The notes: generated by a model not told the origin, from the sequence alone. DNA of 64,000 nt from Acidipropionibacterium sp. (GCA_022647765.1 JALCLH010000002.1:62001-126000), one strand, 5' to 3'. Positions 1 through 8,777 are shown, counted from the first letter of the stretch. Numbers and translations: made by a program.

Positions 1-1
1 G

Positions 2-796
2 GCGGGCTCCCCGACCGCCGCGCCGGCCGACGACTTCACGCCGGACCGGGAGCGCGCCGCCACCCTCATCGCCTCGGTGCCCGAGACCGGGCTGCTGCCC
101 GAGACCGAGTCCAAGGAGCTGTTCGACGCCTACGGCATCCCGGTCGCCCTGCCGAAACTGGCCACCAGCGCCGACGAGGCCGCCGCGCTGGCCGACCAGA
201 TGGGCTACCCGATCGTCGCGAAGATCGCCTCCCCCGACATCACCCACAAGACCGACGTCGGCGGCGTCGTCGTCGGCCCGAAGGATGCCGAGGAGGTGCG
301 AGAGGCCTACCAGCGGATCGTCGCCAACGCGAAGGCCGCCAAGCCGGACGCCCGGATCGAGGGGGTCGTCATCGAGCAGATGGTGGCGGCCGGCAATGCC
401 GAGCTGATCCTCGGCTCCACCCGGGACCCCTCCTTCGGCCAGACCATCATGGTCGCCGCCGGCGGCACCTCGGCCGAGATCCTCAAGGACTCCGCCCTCC
501 AGCTGGCCCCGGTCGATGCCGCGCTGGCCCGCAGGATGGTCGAATCGCTGCGAATCTGGCCGCTCATCAAGGGCTACCGCGGGGCCGAGGGAGCCGACGT
601 CGACGCCCTGGTCAAGGTCATCACCCGGTTCTCGACCCTGGTCGCCGAACACCCCGAGATCACCGAGACCGAGATGAATCCGCTGACCGTCTCGCCGTCC
701 GGCGCGATCGCCCTGGATGCCCGGGCGGTCATCGACCGGGAGGCCCTGGTGAACCCGCCGGCGAAGTACTCGCACCTGGGGATTCTGCCGCAGTGA
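2..796 (+). CDS. acyl-CoA/acetyl-CoA synthetase (ADP-forming), ATP-grasp C-terminal part, 5' truncated by window
   Basis: The frame is open from base 2 to a TGA at 794-796, so the gene begins outside the window. The visible 264 residues form the beta/ATP-grasp domain of the NDP-forming acyl-CoA synthetase family. Family features seen are a SKELFDAYGIPV-type entry helix, the PIVAKIASPDITHKTDVGGV strand-loop in which the K and HK residues contact nucleotide, the ELILGSTRDPSFG segment and an ETEMNPL metal/ATP segment near the end. Such enzymes interconvert acyl-CoA plus ADP and Pi with the free acid plus ATP. A GNAT-fused protein acetyltransferase relative would share this domain, and the missing N-terminal CoA-binding part is needed to separate them. 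Start codons inside the visible part (for example GTG at 77) are internal valines. Confidence 0.85.
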   Translation, partial: AGSPTAAPADDFTPDRERAATLIASVPETGLLPETESKELFDAYGIPVALPKLATSADEAAALADQMGYPIVAKIASPDITHKTDVGGVVVGPKDAEEVREAYQRIVANAKAAKPDARIEGVVIEQMVAAGNAELILGSTRDPSFGQTIMVAAGGTSAEILKDSALQLAPVDAALARRMVESLRIWPLIKGYRGAEGADVDALVKVITRFSTLVAEHPEITETEMNPLTVSPSGAIALDARAVIDREALVNPPAKYSHLGILPQ

Positions 797-815
797 TGTG
801 AGGGAGACCAGTGAA

Positions 816-883
816 CTTTTCACTCGCGTAAGGGCCCATCGCTTACGGCAACCGCCGGATCCGGGGCTTACGCGAGTGAAAAG
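816..883. repeat. 68-bp palindromic repeat, TTTCACTCGCGTAAG family, copy 1
   Basis: The left arm CTTTTCACTCGCGTAAG (816-832) is perfectly complementary to the right arm at 867-883. The 34-bp centre is CG-rich and contains GCTTACGGCAACCGCCGGAT. The flanks GAGGGA and TCCCTC could extend the stem. It lies between the synthetase and acylphosphatase genes and could act as a terminator, but it has no T tract and recurs elsewhere. Confidence 0.9.
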
Positions 884-977
884 CTCATCCCTCTCCTGCA
901 CCCCCGGCGCGCCGGTCCGCGGGCACGTCGTCTGCGCGCGCCGGCTTCCAGGGCGTACATGGAGGGAGGTCGGTGAA

Positions 978-1045
978 CATTTCACTCGCGTAAGAGCCCG
1001 TCGCCCACGGCAACCACCGGATCCAGGGCTTACGCGAGTGAAAAG
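978..1045. repeat. 68-bp palindromic repeat, TTTCACTCGCGTAAG family, copy 2
   Basis: Same length and order as the copy 95 bp downstream of the preceding gene: left arm at 978-994, right arm at 1029-1045, with one mismatch in the arms (CATTTC against GAAAAG). The central segment differs from copy 1 at a few positions only. Both are followed by TCATCCCTCTCC, so the pair looks like a tandem duplication of an element with its flank. Confidence 0.9.
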
Positions 1046-1092
1046 TTCATCCCTCTCCGGCATATCCCCGGCGCGCGGGGCACCATGGGGTG

Positions 1093-1368
1093 ATGAGCAC
1101 CATTCACGTCCACTGCATCGTCCGAGGAAGGGTCCAGGGAGTCGGGTTTCGCTGGTTCACCCAGAACACCGCCGAGAGTCTGGGAGTCAACGGGACCGTC
1201 CGCAACTGCGCAGACGGCACGGTCAAGGCTGACCTGGAAGGCCCCGCCGACGCCGTCAGCGCCGTGATCGAGAAACTTCACCAGGGCCCGAGCATGTCCC
1301 GGGTGGACGGGATCGAGACCTCACAGGCCCCGGTGACCGGCATTTCCGGGTTCCGGGTCACCGGCTGA
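1093..1368 (+). CDS. acyP: acylphosphatase
   Basis: A 91-residue protein of normal acylphosphatase length. It hydrolyses carboxyl-phosphate bonds such as those of acetyl phosphate or carbamoyl phosphate. The signature is present near the N-terminus: VRGRVQGVGFRWFTQ, with the catalytic Arg in GFRWF, followed by GVNGTVRNCADGTV, which contains the catalytic Asn. I start it at ATG 1093 rather than the overlapping GTG at 1090, because the shorter form begins MSTIHVHC as usual for the family. Two palindromic repeats fill the upstream gap, so it is probably transcribed on its own. Confidence 0.93.
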   Translation: MSTIHVHCIVRGRVQGVGFRWFTQNTAESLGVNGTVRNCADGTVKADLEGPADAVSAVIEKLHQGPSMSRVDGIETSQAPVTGISGFRVTG

Positions 1369-1443
1369 GGGCCGACCACCGGACCATCGGACGACCGGCC
1401 AGCCCATCGGCTGAGACGCAGAATCACCGGCTGAGACCCGAAC

Positions 1444-1761
1444 TCACCCCTCCTGAATGGGCCAGGTCGCCGAGATGAACCGTCGGGCCGCACCGACATC
1501 CTCCCGGGTGAGATCCTCACGGTTCTTGCCGACCACCGAGGCGGTGACGGTGGCGACCAGGTCCAGCAGACGGGTCCGCTCCTGCTGATGCGCCCGCAGA
1601 TAGGCCTCGTCCTTCTCCGAGAGATGATCGCGGCCCTCCAGCTTGTCGATGGTCCGCTGCAGCTGCACCAGCCACAGTTGAAGAGCCCTCAGCACCAGCG
1701 GCAGCTCGTCGGCCAGCGCCGCGCCCACCACGTCCCGATCGATCTCGAAGTGATCCGTCAT
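1444..1761 (-). CDS. hypothetical helical protein
   Basis: A 105-residue acidic, largely helical protein beginning MTDHFEIDRDVVG. I do not recognise the family. The central stretch is leucine-rich (LPLVLRALQLWLVQLQRTIDKLEG) and could be a coiled coil, followed by a charged LSEKDEAYLRAHQQERTR segment. No signal peptide or membrane segment is seen. The ATG at 1761 was preferred to an upstream in-frame Met because the preceding 19 residues are rich in Cys, Trp and Arg and look untranslated. It sits next to another small unknown gene on the same strand. Confidence 0.6.
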   Translation of the reverse strand: MTDHFEIDRDVVGAALADELPLVLRALQLWLVQLQRTIDKLEGRDHLSEKDEAYLRAHQQERTRLLDLVATVTASVVGKNREDLTREDVGAARRFISATWPIQEG

Positions 1762-1844
1762 ACCTGCCACCGTATCCAGGCTCCACCCAGACTCCACGGC
1801 ACGGCGACACACCGGCACACTGACACACCGGCGGGCCGAGGCAC

Positions 1845-2150
1845 TCAGCCGGCGAACCTGGCCAGCGCATCGGCGAACTGCCCGGGCCGCACCGGTAGAT
1901 CGGCGCGACGCCCGCGCACCTCGATCACCAGGTGCATCTGACTGCCGTTGACCAGCACGCTGGTGGTGATCCCACTGGCCAGCTCCATCCGGATCACGGT
2001 TCCCCCCGGGGAATGGCGCGAACCGCGGTAGCGCCGGCGCACGAAGCGGTCGGCGTCCCGGGCAGAGCCGGCGTCCAGGCTGTCGATGGCCCCGCTGACC
2101 CGCGCCACGGCGACGTCGAGCACATCGACGATGCCGTCCCTCTCCGCCAT
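1845..2150 (-). CDS. hypothetical protein
   Basis: About 101 residues starting MAERDGIVDVLDVAVARV, not recognised. The N-terminal third is helical, a basic RFVRRRYRGSRH stretch follows, and the C-terminal half is strand-rich (TVIRMELASGITTSVLVNG, MHLVIEVRGR). There is no signal peptide. No strong ribosome site marks the start; in-frame ATGs at 2183 and 2219 are alternatives. It is 83 bp upstream of and co-oriented with the small gene at 1444-1761, so the two may form a transcript of unknown role. Confidence 0.5.
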   Translation of the reverse strand: MAERDGIVDVLDVAVARVSGAIDSLDAGSARDADRFVRRRYRGSRHSPGGTVIRMELASGITTSVLVNGSQMHLVIEVRGRRADLPVRPGQFADALARFAG

Positions 2151-2500
2151 CTCAGTCCATCCCCGTTCCGGCAGTCTCTCCATCCAGCGCCGCCCTCCAT
2201 CATGGCTCGCGCACTCCAATTCTGCTCAGGACGCCCACCGCCAGCCCCAGCCCCGCCACCGCTCCCCGCCGAACTCACCGCCGGGCGAAAGCGGAGTGAG
2301 ACCGTCACACCCGGCATTTACACTGGCCTCCATCATGGACAGTGACAGTTGCAGCCGACAATCGGCTGAACCTCCTCCGGCCGCGACCAGCTCCGCAACC
2401 GCGTCCGCGGTCAGATCCTCCACAGGGCCCACGGCTCAGCCCGCGCCGCAGCGCACCACCCGGACCGCGTCCCTCCCACCCCGCACGCAGGGGGACCGCC

Positions 2501-3904
2501 ATGTGGCCTGAGATCCTGATGCTGATTGTCGGCGTCCTGCTCACCGGCCTCACCGCGATCTTCGTCGCCTCCGAGTTCTCCCTGGTGGCCCTGGACCAGG
2601 CGTCGGTGGAGAATCACGCCGCCCACGGCGACAAGGGGGCGGTCCGGGTGCTGACCGCGATGAGGTCCCTGTCCACCCAGCTGTCGGGGGCCCAGGTCGG
2701 CATCACCCTCACCACGATCCTGCTCGGCTACACCGCCCAGTCGGCCGCCGCCGGCCTGCTCACCGACGCCCTGGGCGACGCCGGGCTGGCCCAGGCGCTG
2801 GCCGCCTCGATCGGCGTCATCCTGGCCGCCGTCCTCATCAACCTGTTCTCCATGCTGTTCGGGGAACTGGTCCCCAAGAACATCGCGATGGCCCATCCGC
2901 TGCGCGTCGGAGGCCGGGTGGCACCCCTCCAGATGGCCTTCACCACGATCTTCAAGCCGCTCATCGCGGTGCTCAACGGAACCGCGAACTGGGTGCTGCA
3001 CCGGTTCGGGATCGAGCCCCAGGAGGAGCTCTCCTCGGCCCGCTCCGCCGGCGAGCTGGCGGCGATGGTCCGCCATAGCGCCGATCAGGGCACCCTCGAC
3101 CCCTCCGTGGCAAGGCTGTTCACCAGGTCCATCCACATCGAGGAGCTCACCGCGGTCGACGTGATGACCGACCGCGGCCTGGTCCGCACCCTTCCCGAGG
3201 ACGCCTCGGCCGCCGATGTGGTGGCCCTGGCGGCCGAGACCGGGCACTCGCGCTTCCCGGTGCTCGGCGCCGGCACCGACGAGATCCTCGGCCTGGCCAG
3301 CGTCCGCCGGGCGGTCGGGGTGCCCTGGGAGAAGCGCGCGGAGGTGCCGGTGATCTCCTCCTCCCTGCTCGACCCGGCGCCGCGCGTCCCGGAGACCCTC
3401 GAGCTCTCCGTGCTGCTCGGCCGGCTGCGCGACGAGGGGCTGCAGATGGCGGTGGTGGTCGACGAGTACGGCGGGGTCTCCGGCGTCGTCACCCTGGAGG
3501 ACGCCGTCGAGGAGATCGTCGGTGATGTCGCGGACGAGCACGACCAGAGGCGCGGCGGAGTCCGCCCCCAGGCCGACGGCGGTTTCCTGGTGCCCGGCCG
3601 GTTGCGCCCCGACGAGCTCTTCGACCGCACCGGCATCCGGGTCCCCGACGACGGCCGCTACGAGACCCTGGGCGGGCTGGTGATGACCCTGCTCGGGCGC
3701 ATTCCGGCGGTCGGGGACGAGACGTGGACCGACGGCGGCGTCGAGCTCGCGGTCACCAGGATGGTGGGACGCCGGGTGGCGCAGATCCTGGTCCGTCCGG
3801 CCGACCAGAACGGCGAGGACGGCGAGAACGACAAGGGCCGGGACAACCGGCGCCAGGACGACCGGCGCGGCAAAGACCAGAAGGACCGGGGGGACCGCTC
3901 ATGA
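2501..3904 (+). CDS. CNNM/CorC-type membrane protein with CBS pair (hemolysin-like family)
   Basis: A 467-residue member of the DUF21/CNNM family, implicated in Mg or Co ion export or membrane ion homeostasis. The N-terminal ~190 residues hold the DUF21 membrane domain (ILMLIVGVLLTGLTAIF, then GAQVGITLTTILLGY and GELVPKNIAM, the family signature). A CBS pair follows (VDVMTDRGLVRTLPED to VVVDEYGGVSGVVTLEDAVE), then a CorC/HlyC C-terminal domain and a charged Asp/Arg tail. The start is ATG 2501 behind AGGGGGACC; the open frame upstream to 2342 is proline/arginine-rich and not family-like. The stop overlaps the next start (ATGA), so the two are translationally coupled. Confidence 0.92.
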   Translation: MWPEILMLIVGVLLTGLTAIFVASEFSLVALDQASVENHAAHGDKGAVRVLTAMRSLSTQLSGAQVGITLTTILLGYTAQSAAAGLLTDALGDAGLAQALAASIGVILAAVLINLFSMLFGELVPKNIAMAHPLRVGGRVAPLQMAFTTIFKPLIAVLNGTANWVLHRFGIEPQEELSSARSAGELAAMVRHSADQGTLDPSVARLFTRSIHIEELTAVDVMTDRGLVRTLPEDASAADVVALAAETGHSRFPVLGAGTDEILGLASVRRAVGVPWEKRAEVPVISSSLLDPAPRVPETLELSVLLGRLRDEGLQMAVVVDEYGGVSGVVTLEDAVEEIVGDVADEHDQRRGGVRPQADGGFLVPGRLRPDELFDRTGIRVPDDGRYETLGGLVMTLLGRIPAVGDETWTDGGVELAVTRMVGRRVAQILVRPADQNGEDGENDKGRDNRRQDDRRGKDQKDRGDRS

Positions 3905-4935
3905 GCCCCGCCCTCGGAATCCTCATCACCGTCGCCCTGCTCGGCGTCAACGCCTTCTTCGTGGCCGGCGAGTTCGCCGTCACCTCCTCCCGGCTCTCGC
4001 AGATCGAGCCGCTGCGCGAACAGGGCAGGCGCGGCTCCGCCAAGGCGATGTTCGCCCTGGAGCACGTCTCCCACATGCTGTCGATCTGCCAGCTCGGGGT
4101 CACGGTCGCCTCCACCACCCTGGGCGCGGTGGCCGAGCCGGCGATCGCCCACCTGCTGGCCGATCCGCTCCACGAGGCCGGGCTGCCGGCGTCCAGCTCG
4201 CACCTCGTCGCCCTCGTCGTCGCCCTGCTGATCGTGGTCTTCCTGCACGTCGTCTTCGGAGAGATGGTGCCCAAGAACATCTCCATCGCGATGCCCCAGA
4301 ACGCCCTGCTGCTGCTCGCCCCGCCGCTGGTGGTGATCGGCGCCGCGCTGGCCCCGGTGATCCACGCGATGGACCGCACCGCGGACTGGTTCGTGCGCCT
4401 GGCCGGGCTCACCCCGCGCTCGGAGATCGCGGCCGCCTTCACCGCCGAGGAGGTGGCCTCGATCGTGGAGCGCTCCGAGGAGGAGGGCAAGATCCACGAC
4501 GAGCTGGGCCTGCTCAGCGGCTCCCTCGAGTTCACCGACCGCACCGCCGCCGACGCCATGGCGCCCCTCGACGAGCTCGTCATGGTGCCCGCGGGAACCA
4601 CCCCGGCCGAGCTGGAGCACCAGGTCTCGGTGACCGGCTACTCCCGATTCCCGGTGGTCGAGCGGGGCACCATCATCGGCTATCTGCACGTCAAGGACGT
4701 CCTCTACGCCCAGGGCGCCGAGCACGACCGGCCGATCGGGCGCGACCGGATCCGCGCGATGGACCGGGTCCGGGTCGGCGCCGAGGTGGAGGACGCCATG
4801 CGCCAGATGCAGCGCACCGGGATTCACTGCGCCGAGGTGGTCGACGACGCCGATCGGGTGGTCGGCGTCCTGTTCCTGGAGGACATCCTCGAGGAGCTGG
4901 TCGGCGAGGTGCGGGACGCCCTGCAGCGGCGGTGA
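3901..4935 (+). CDS. second CNNM/CorC-type membrane protein with CBS pair
   Basis: A 344-residue paralogue of the preceding gene, with which it overlaps by 4 bp. It has the DUF21 membrane domain (ALGILITVALLGVNAFFVAG; CQLGVTVASTTLGAVAEPAI; GEMVPKNISIAMP) and a CBS pair (AADAMAPLDELVMVP to AEVVDDADRVVGVLFLEDIL). It ends soon after the second CBS motif, so it lacks the C-terminal CorC/HlyC domain present in its partner. Paired long and short members are common in actinobacteria and may form a heteromer; that is an inference from the coupling. Confidence 0.9.
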   Translation: MSPALGILITVALLGVNAFFVAGEFAVTSSRLSQIEPLREQGRRGSAKAMFALEHVSHMLSICQLGVTVASTTLGAVAEPAIAHLLADPLHEAGLPASSSHLVALVVALLIVVFLHVVFGEMVPKNISIAMPQNALLLLAPPLVVIGAALAPVIHAMDRTADWFVRLAGLTPRSEIAAAFTAEEVASIVERSEEEGKIHDELGLLSGSLEFTDRTAADAMAPLDELVMVPAGTTPAELEHQVSVTGYSRFPVVERGTIIGYLHVKDVLYAQGAEHDRPIGRDRIRAMDRVRVGAEVEDAMRQMQRTGIHCAEVVDDADRVVGVLFLEDILEELVGEVRDALQRR

Positions 4936-4997
4936 TTCTCAGAAGCCTCTAAGGTCGCTCACAGGCCCGGCGGGCCCCGCCGACTACACTTCCAACC

Positions 4998-5258
4998 ATG
5001 GCTGATCTTGACGCGAAGCAGCAGGCCACCCTGAAGGCCGTCTGGGAGTCCGCGACACTGCTGCACGGGCTGCGCGACGTCGAGAACATGGCCCAGGACC
5101 GATTCGTCACCTCGGTGCAGCAGGCCCGCGAGGCCGGCGTCCCGATGACCGAGATCGCCGACACGGTCGGTCTCAGCCCGGACGGGCTGACCCAGATGCT
5201 GTCTTCTCTCGAGATCCCGCGGCCCATCGAGCCGCCGCTTCCGCGCCGGATCGCCTGA
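4998..5258 (+). CDS. small helical protein with HTH-like segment
   Basis: An 86-residue protein starting MADLDAKQQATLKAVWESAT. Residues ~30-70 contain AREAGVPMTEIADTVGLSPDGLTQML, which resembles a sigma-70 region 4 or Trp-repressor-like helix-turn-helix. No other domain is present, so it could be a small DNA-binding protein. A TACACT -10-like sequence lies 13 bp upstream of the ATG, so the transcript may have a very short leader. Not assigned to a named family. Confidence 0.65.
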   Translation: MADLDAKQQATLKAVWESATLLHGLRDVENMAQDRFVTSVQQAREAGVPMTEIADTVGLSPDGLTQMLSSLEIPRPIEPPLPRRIA

Positions 5259-5314
5259 CCGGCGTCGCACCGGCCGGCGACGCCTCAGCCGGCACAGTCT
5301 CAGCTGGCACAGTC

Positions 5315-7039
5315 TCAGGCGGGAATGACCCTCGGATAGCGGGGCTGCCACATCGCCTCGTAGATCGCCTGAACCGGATTCGCGCCGAGCTCCACGGTCG
5401 CCAGATTCTGGTTCTGGGCGGCCGCGACCACCGCCAGCGCGACCCGCGCCGAGATGGATCGCAGGCTCGACATGCTGGGCAGCAGGGCCGACCCCTTGGC
5501 CTGGGCGCTGACCGTGGAGGCCAGCGCGGTGGCCGCGGCGGCGACCATCCCCTCCGATATCCGGGTGGCCCCCGAGGCGATCGCGCCCAGGCCGATCCCC
5601 GGGAAGACCAGCGCATTGTTGGCCTGGGCGATCCGGTATTTGACCCCTCCGTAGCTGATCGGCTCGAAGGGTGAGCCGGTGGCGATCAGCGCCCGGCCGT
5701 CGGTCCAGGAGATGAGGTCGGCGGGCACCGCCTCGGCCTTCCGGGTGGGGTTGGACAGCGGCATGATGATCGGCCGCTCGCAGTAGCCGACCATCTCGCG
5801 CACCAGCTCCTCGGTGAACGTGCCGGCCTGCGCCGAGGAGCCGATCAGGATCGTCGGCCTCACATTGCGCACCACGTCGGCCAGCTCGTAGCGGCCCTCC
5901 AGATCCAGCGTCCAGCCCTCCAGGTCGGACGCCGGGCGGGCCCAGGGCTGCTGGAAGTCGCGGAGTCTCAGGCCCTCGCGCAGCAGTCCGCGGGAGCCCA
6001 GCCCCCAGAAGTGACGCCGCGCCTCGTCGCGGTCCATGCCCTCCTCGACCATCACCCGGCGCAGCAGGGAGGCGATCCCGATCCCGGCGGTGCCCGCGCC
6101 GTGGACGACGATCCGCTGCTCGGCCAACGGCGTCCCCGAGGTCCTCACCGCCGCCATCACCGCGGCGACCACCACCGCCGCGGTGCCCTGGATGTCGTCG
6201 TTGAAGGTGCAGTAGTCGTTGCGGTACTTGGCGAGGATGCGGGTGGCGTTGGCCGCGCCGAAATCCTCCCAGTGGATCATCGCTCTCGGGTAGAGCTCGT
6301 GGGCGGTGGTGACGAACCTCTCGATGAACTCGTCGTACTGCTCGCCGCGGACCCGGGCGTGCCGGGCGCCGAGGTAGGTGTCGTCGTTGAGCAGCCTCAG
6401 ATTGTCGGTGCCGGTGTCCAGCACCACCGGCAGCACCCGGTGCGGGTGGATTCCGGCGGCCGCGGTGTAGACGGCCAGCTTACCGACCGTGATGGCGACG
6501 CCGCCGACTCCCTGGTCACCGATGCCCAGGATCCCCTCGGAGTCGGTGACCACGATGAGATCGACGTCCTCGGGGCGGTGGCCCATCGACTGCAGGGAGC
6601 GCGCCATGGTCTCGGGCTCGTCGATGGACAGGAACACCCCGCGCGGGCGCTGGTACCAGTGGGAGTACTCCTCGATGGCCTGGCCGATGGTCGGGGTGTA
6701 GACGATCGGCATCATCTCCTCGATGTGCTCGGTCAGCAGGGCGAAGTACAGCACCTCGTTGCGGTCGTGCATCGCGTTGAGGTACAGGTACTTGCTGAGC
6801 GCGTCGGGCTGGGCCCGGTACTGCTGGTAGACCCGCTTGAGCTGGCCCTCGAGACTCATCACCCCGGTGGGCAGCAGTCCGACCAGGCCCAACTCCTCGC
6901 GGGTCTCTCGGCTGAACGCCGAGCCCTGGTTGATCCCCGGGCTGGCGAGCACCTGATGGCCCCGGGACATCACTGTGACGAACTCGCCGGACTCGTCGCG
7001 CCCGAACTCGAACTCGTTGGGCTGAAAACCGGTTGTCAT
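5315..7039 (-). CDS. maeA: NAD-dependent malic enzyme
   Basis: A 574-residue malate dehydrogenase (decarboxylating) of the long NAD class; it converts malate to pyruvate, CO2 and NADH. Seen in order: YTPTIGQAIEEYSHW with the active-site Tyr, VTDSEGILGIGDQGVGG, EDFGAANATRIL (metal ligand), FNDDIQGTAAVV (the malic enzyme signature), the Rossmann GAGTAGIGIA loop and PLSNPTRKAE. I chose ATG 7039, which has a GGAGATGAG ribosome site; the open frame upstream of it is low-complexity and covers the promoter. A phased repeat array lies at 7130-7176. Confidence 0.95.
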   Translation of the reverse strand: MTTGFQPNEFEFGRDESGEFVTVMSRGHQVLASPGINQGSAFSRETREELGLVGLLPTGVMSLEGQLKRVYQQYRAQPDALSKYLYLNAMHDRNEVLYFALLTEHIEEMMPIVYTPTIGQAIEEYSHWYQRPRGVFLSIDEPETMARSLQSMGHRPEDVDLIVVTDSEGILGIGDQGVGGVAITVGKLAVYTAAAGIHPHRVLPVVLDTGTDNLRLLNDDTYLGARHARVRGEQYDEFIERFVTTAHELYPRAMIHWEDFGAANATRILAKYRNDYCTFNDDIQGTAAVVVAAVMAAVRTSGTPLAEQRIVVHGAGTAGIGIASLLRRVMVEEGMDRDEARRHFWGLGSRGLLREGLRLRDFQQPWARPASDLEGWTLDLEGRYELADVVRNVRPTILIGSSAQAGTFTEELVREMVGYCERPIIMPLSNPTRKAEAVPADLISWTDGRALIATGSPFEPISYGGVKYRIAQANNALVFPGIGLGAIASGATRISEGMVAAAATALASTVSAQAKGSALLPSMSSLRSISARVALAVVAAAQNQNLATVELGANPVQAIYEAMWQPRYPRVIPA

Positions 7040-7129
7040 AGAGCTCTCATCTCCGAATATGCCTGTCCCGCGGCAGCGGCCCGGCGGGGGCCGGCTTCTC
7101 AGTGGCGGCCGGCAGCTCTCCGCGACACT

Positions 7130-7176
7130 GTTCCGCGCGTGTTCCGAATTGGTCCACACTGCTCCGCACTGTTCCG
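7130..7176. promoter_or_regulatory. helically phased GTTCCG repeat array upstream of malic enzyme
   Basis: Five hexamers, GTTCCG, GTTCCG, GGTCCA, GCTCCG and GTTCCG, begin at 7130, 7141, 7151, 7161 and 7171. The steps of 11, 10, 10 and 10 bp put them on one face of the helix. A CCGAATTGGT repeat starts at 7144 and again at 7252. The array is 91-137 bp upstream of the malic enzyme start and is likely a cooperative regulator site. Confidence 0.55.
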
Positions 7177-7288
7177 CGACGACGGGGAACCTCGGGTTCA
7201 GCCTAATCGGGTCGGTGCTCCGGCGGCGGTGCTTGGGCCGATTTGGTGGTACCGAATTGGTGGGCTGCTGGGGAGGCTCCGGGACCAT

Positions 7289-7365
7289 GGTCCCGATCAC
7301 TCCCGACACGCCGTGATTCTTTGCTGGCGGTGTCGAAAGCCGGCCCAGCGGGAGTGATCGGGACC
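7289..7365. repeat. 77-bp palindromic repeat, copy 1
   Basis: Left arm GGTCCCGATCACTCCCG (7289-7305) and right arm CGGGAGTGATCGGGACC (7349-7365) are exact complements. The interior has ACACGCCGTGATTCT and GGCGGTGTCGAAA. It lies between the divergent malic enzyme and nhaA genes. Four other copies in this window have exactly the same length. Confidence 0.95.
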
Positions 7366-7552
7366 CTCATCCATCCTCGGAGCCGGGATGTTAGGGTCGG
7401 GTTCGGTGAGTCGGGAAGTCTGGTCGACCGCCCCGTGACCTCGGGGTGCCCATTGGCCGCAGTTCGGCCTCAGTGCCACCCCGTGGGAGGACCCCCGATG
7501 ACCACCAGCACGACACCCCCTGATTCCCCAGCCACTTCCCCTGCTACTTCTG

Positions 7553-8764
7553 TTGCGACGGCGAATCCGCGTCCTGCTCAGCCGCGAGACCACCGGCGGG
7601 GTCCTGGTGCTCCTCGGCGCGATCGTCGGCCTGGCACTGGCCAATGCGCCCACCCGCGACGCCTTCCACCGGCTGGCCGAGACTCCGCTGGGTTTTCTCA
7701 CGGTCGGGGAATGGGCTCAGGACGGTCTGCTGGCCCTGTTCTTCTTCACGGTCGGCCTGGAGCTGATCCAGGAGATCCGGGTCGGCAGCCTGCGCAGTCC
7801 GCGCGCCGCGGCGGTACCGATCCTGGCGGCCTGCGGCGGGGTCGCGGTGCCGGCGCTGGTGTACACCGTGATCGTGCTGTCGACCTCCGGCGGCGTCTAC
7901 CTGCACGGCTGGGCGATCCCGACCGCCACCGACATCGCCTTCGCCCTGTCGGTGCTGGTGCTGGCCGGCCGCGGTCTGCCGGCCGGGCTGCGGGTCTTCC
8001 TGCTCACCCTGGCGATCGTCGACGATCTCATCGGGATCCTCGTGATCGCCGTCTTCTACTCCCACGGACTCGATCTCCTGGCCCTGCTGGCGGCCATGGC
8101 GATGGTGGCGATATTCGGATGGCTGACGCGCAGACCCCGGATGCGCTGGTGGCTGCTGGTGCCGGTGGCGGTCCTGACCTGGGTGTTCATGCACTACTCC
8201 GGGGTCCACGCCACCATCGCCGGGGTGGCGCTGGGGCTGGTGGTGCCGGCGCAGCGGCGCGATGGGGAGCTGATGTCCAGGGCCTCGCGGCTGGGCCAGA
8301 TCGTTCAGCCTGTCTCCAATGCGGTGGCGCTGCCGGTCTTCGCGGTGTTCGCCGCCGGTGTTCCGATCGCGCTGACCGGGGCGCCCGGGGAGCCGGGACT
8401 GTTCGCCCATCCGCTGGTGTGGGCTGTCGCCGCGGCCCTGGTGATCGGCAAGCCGGTCGGCGTCATGCTGGTCACCGCCGCCGTCACCCGCTGGACGCGG
8501 CTGCGGCTCCCCGATGCGATCGGGATGCGCGACCTGCTGCCGGTGGGACTGCTGTGCGGGATCGGATTCACGGTCTCGATGCTCATCGCCGGGCTCTCCT
8601 TTCCCGACGGCGGGGCGATCGACGAGGCCCGGGCCGCGGTGCTGGTGGGATCGCTCATCTCGGCGGTCCTCGGCGGCGTCCTGCTGCATCACGACGCGCG
8701 AGCCGCCCGCACCAGCGATATGAACGAGGACGGCATCCCCGATCAGGAGACCAGGACGATCTGA
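7553..8764 (+). CDS. nhaA: Na+/H+ antiporter NhaA (start region frame-shifted)
   Basis: About 403 residues matching NhaA, an inner-membrane sodium/proton antiporter. Seen: SRETTGGVLVLLGAIVGLALAN at the start, FFFTVGLELIQEI, WAIPTATDIAFALSVL, and LAIVDDLIGILVIAVFYS with the paired aspartates of the ion site, then GIGFTVSMLIAGLSF near the end. The conserved frame opens at a TTG (7553) with no ribosome site. A good GGAGG plus ATG lies at 7486-7500 in another frame and reads MTTSTTPPDSPATSPAT. Removing one base between 7498 and 7560 would join them, so the true start is probably 7498. Confidence 0.9.
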   Translation: MRRRIRVLLSRETTGGVLVLLGAIVGLALANAPTRDAFHRLAETPLGFLTVGEWAQDGLLALFFFTVGLELIQEIRVGSLRSPRAAAVPILAACGGVAVPALVYTVIVLSTSGGVYLHGWAIPTATDIAFALSVLVLAGRGLPAGLRVFLLTLAIVDDLIGILVIAVFYSHGLDLLALLAAMAMVAIFGWLTRRPRMRWWLLVPVAVLTWVFMHYSGVHATIAGVALGLVVPAQRRDGELMSRASRLGQIVQPVSNAVALPVFAVFAAGVPIALTGAPGEPGLFAHPLVWAVAAALVIGKPVGVMLVTAAVTRWTRLRLPDAIGMRDLLPVGLLCGIGFTVSMLIAGLSFPDGGAIDEARAAVLVGSLISAVLGGVLLHHDARAARTSDMNEDGIPDQETRTI

Positions 8765-8777
8765 CGCGCGGCCCCAT

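Noticed and set aside
2335-2511. Open frame starting MDSDSCSRQSAEPPP upstream of the first CNNM gene
   Set aside because: Pro/Ala/Thr/Arg composition typical of untranslated high-GC DNA, no ribosome site, and it overlaps the ribosome site and start of the CNNM gene.
5959-7357. Long plus-strand frame antisense to malic enzyme
   Set aside because: No similarity to a known family and full overlap with a well-conserved enzyme; the high GC third position leaves such frames open.
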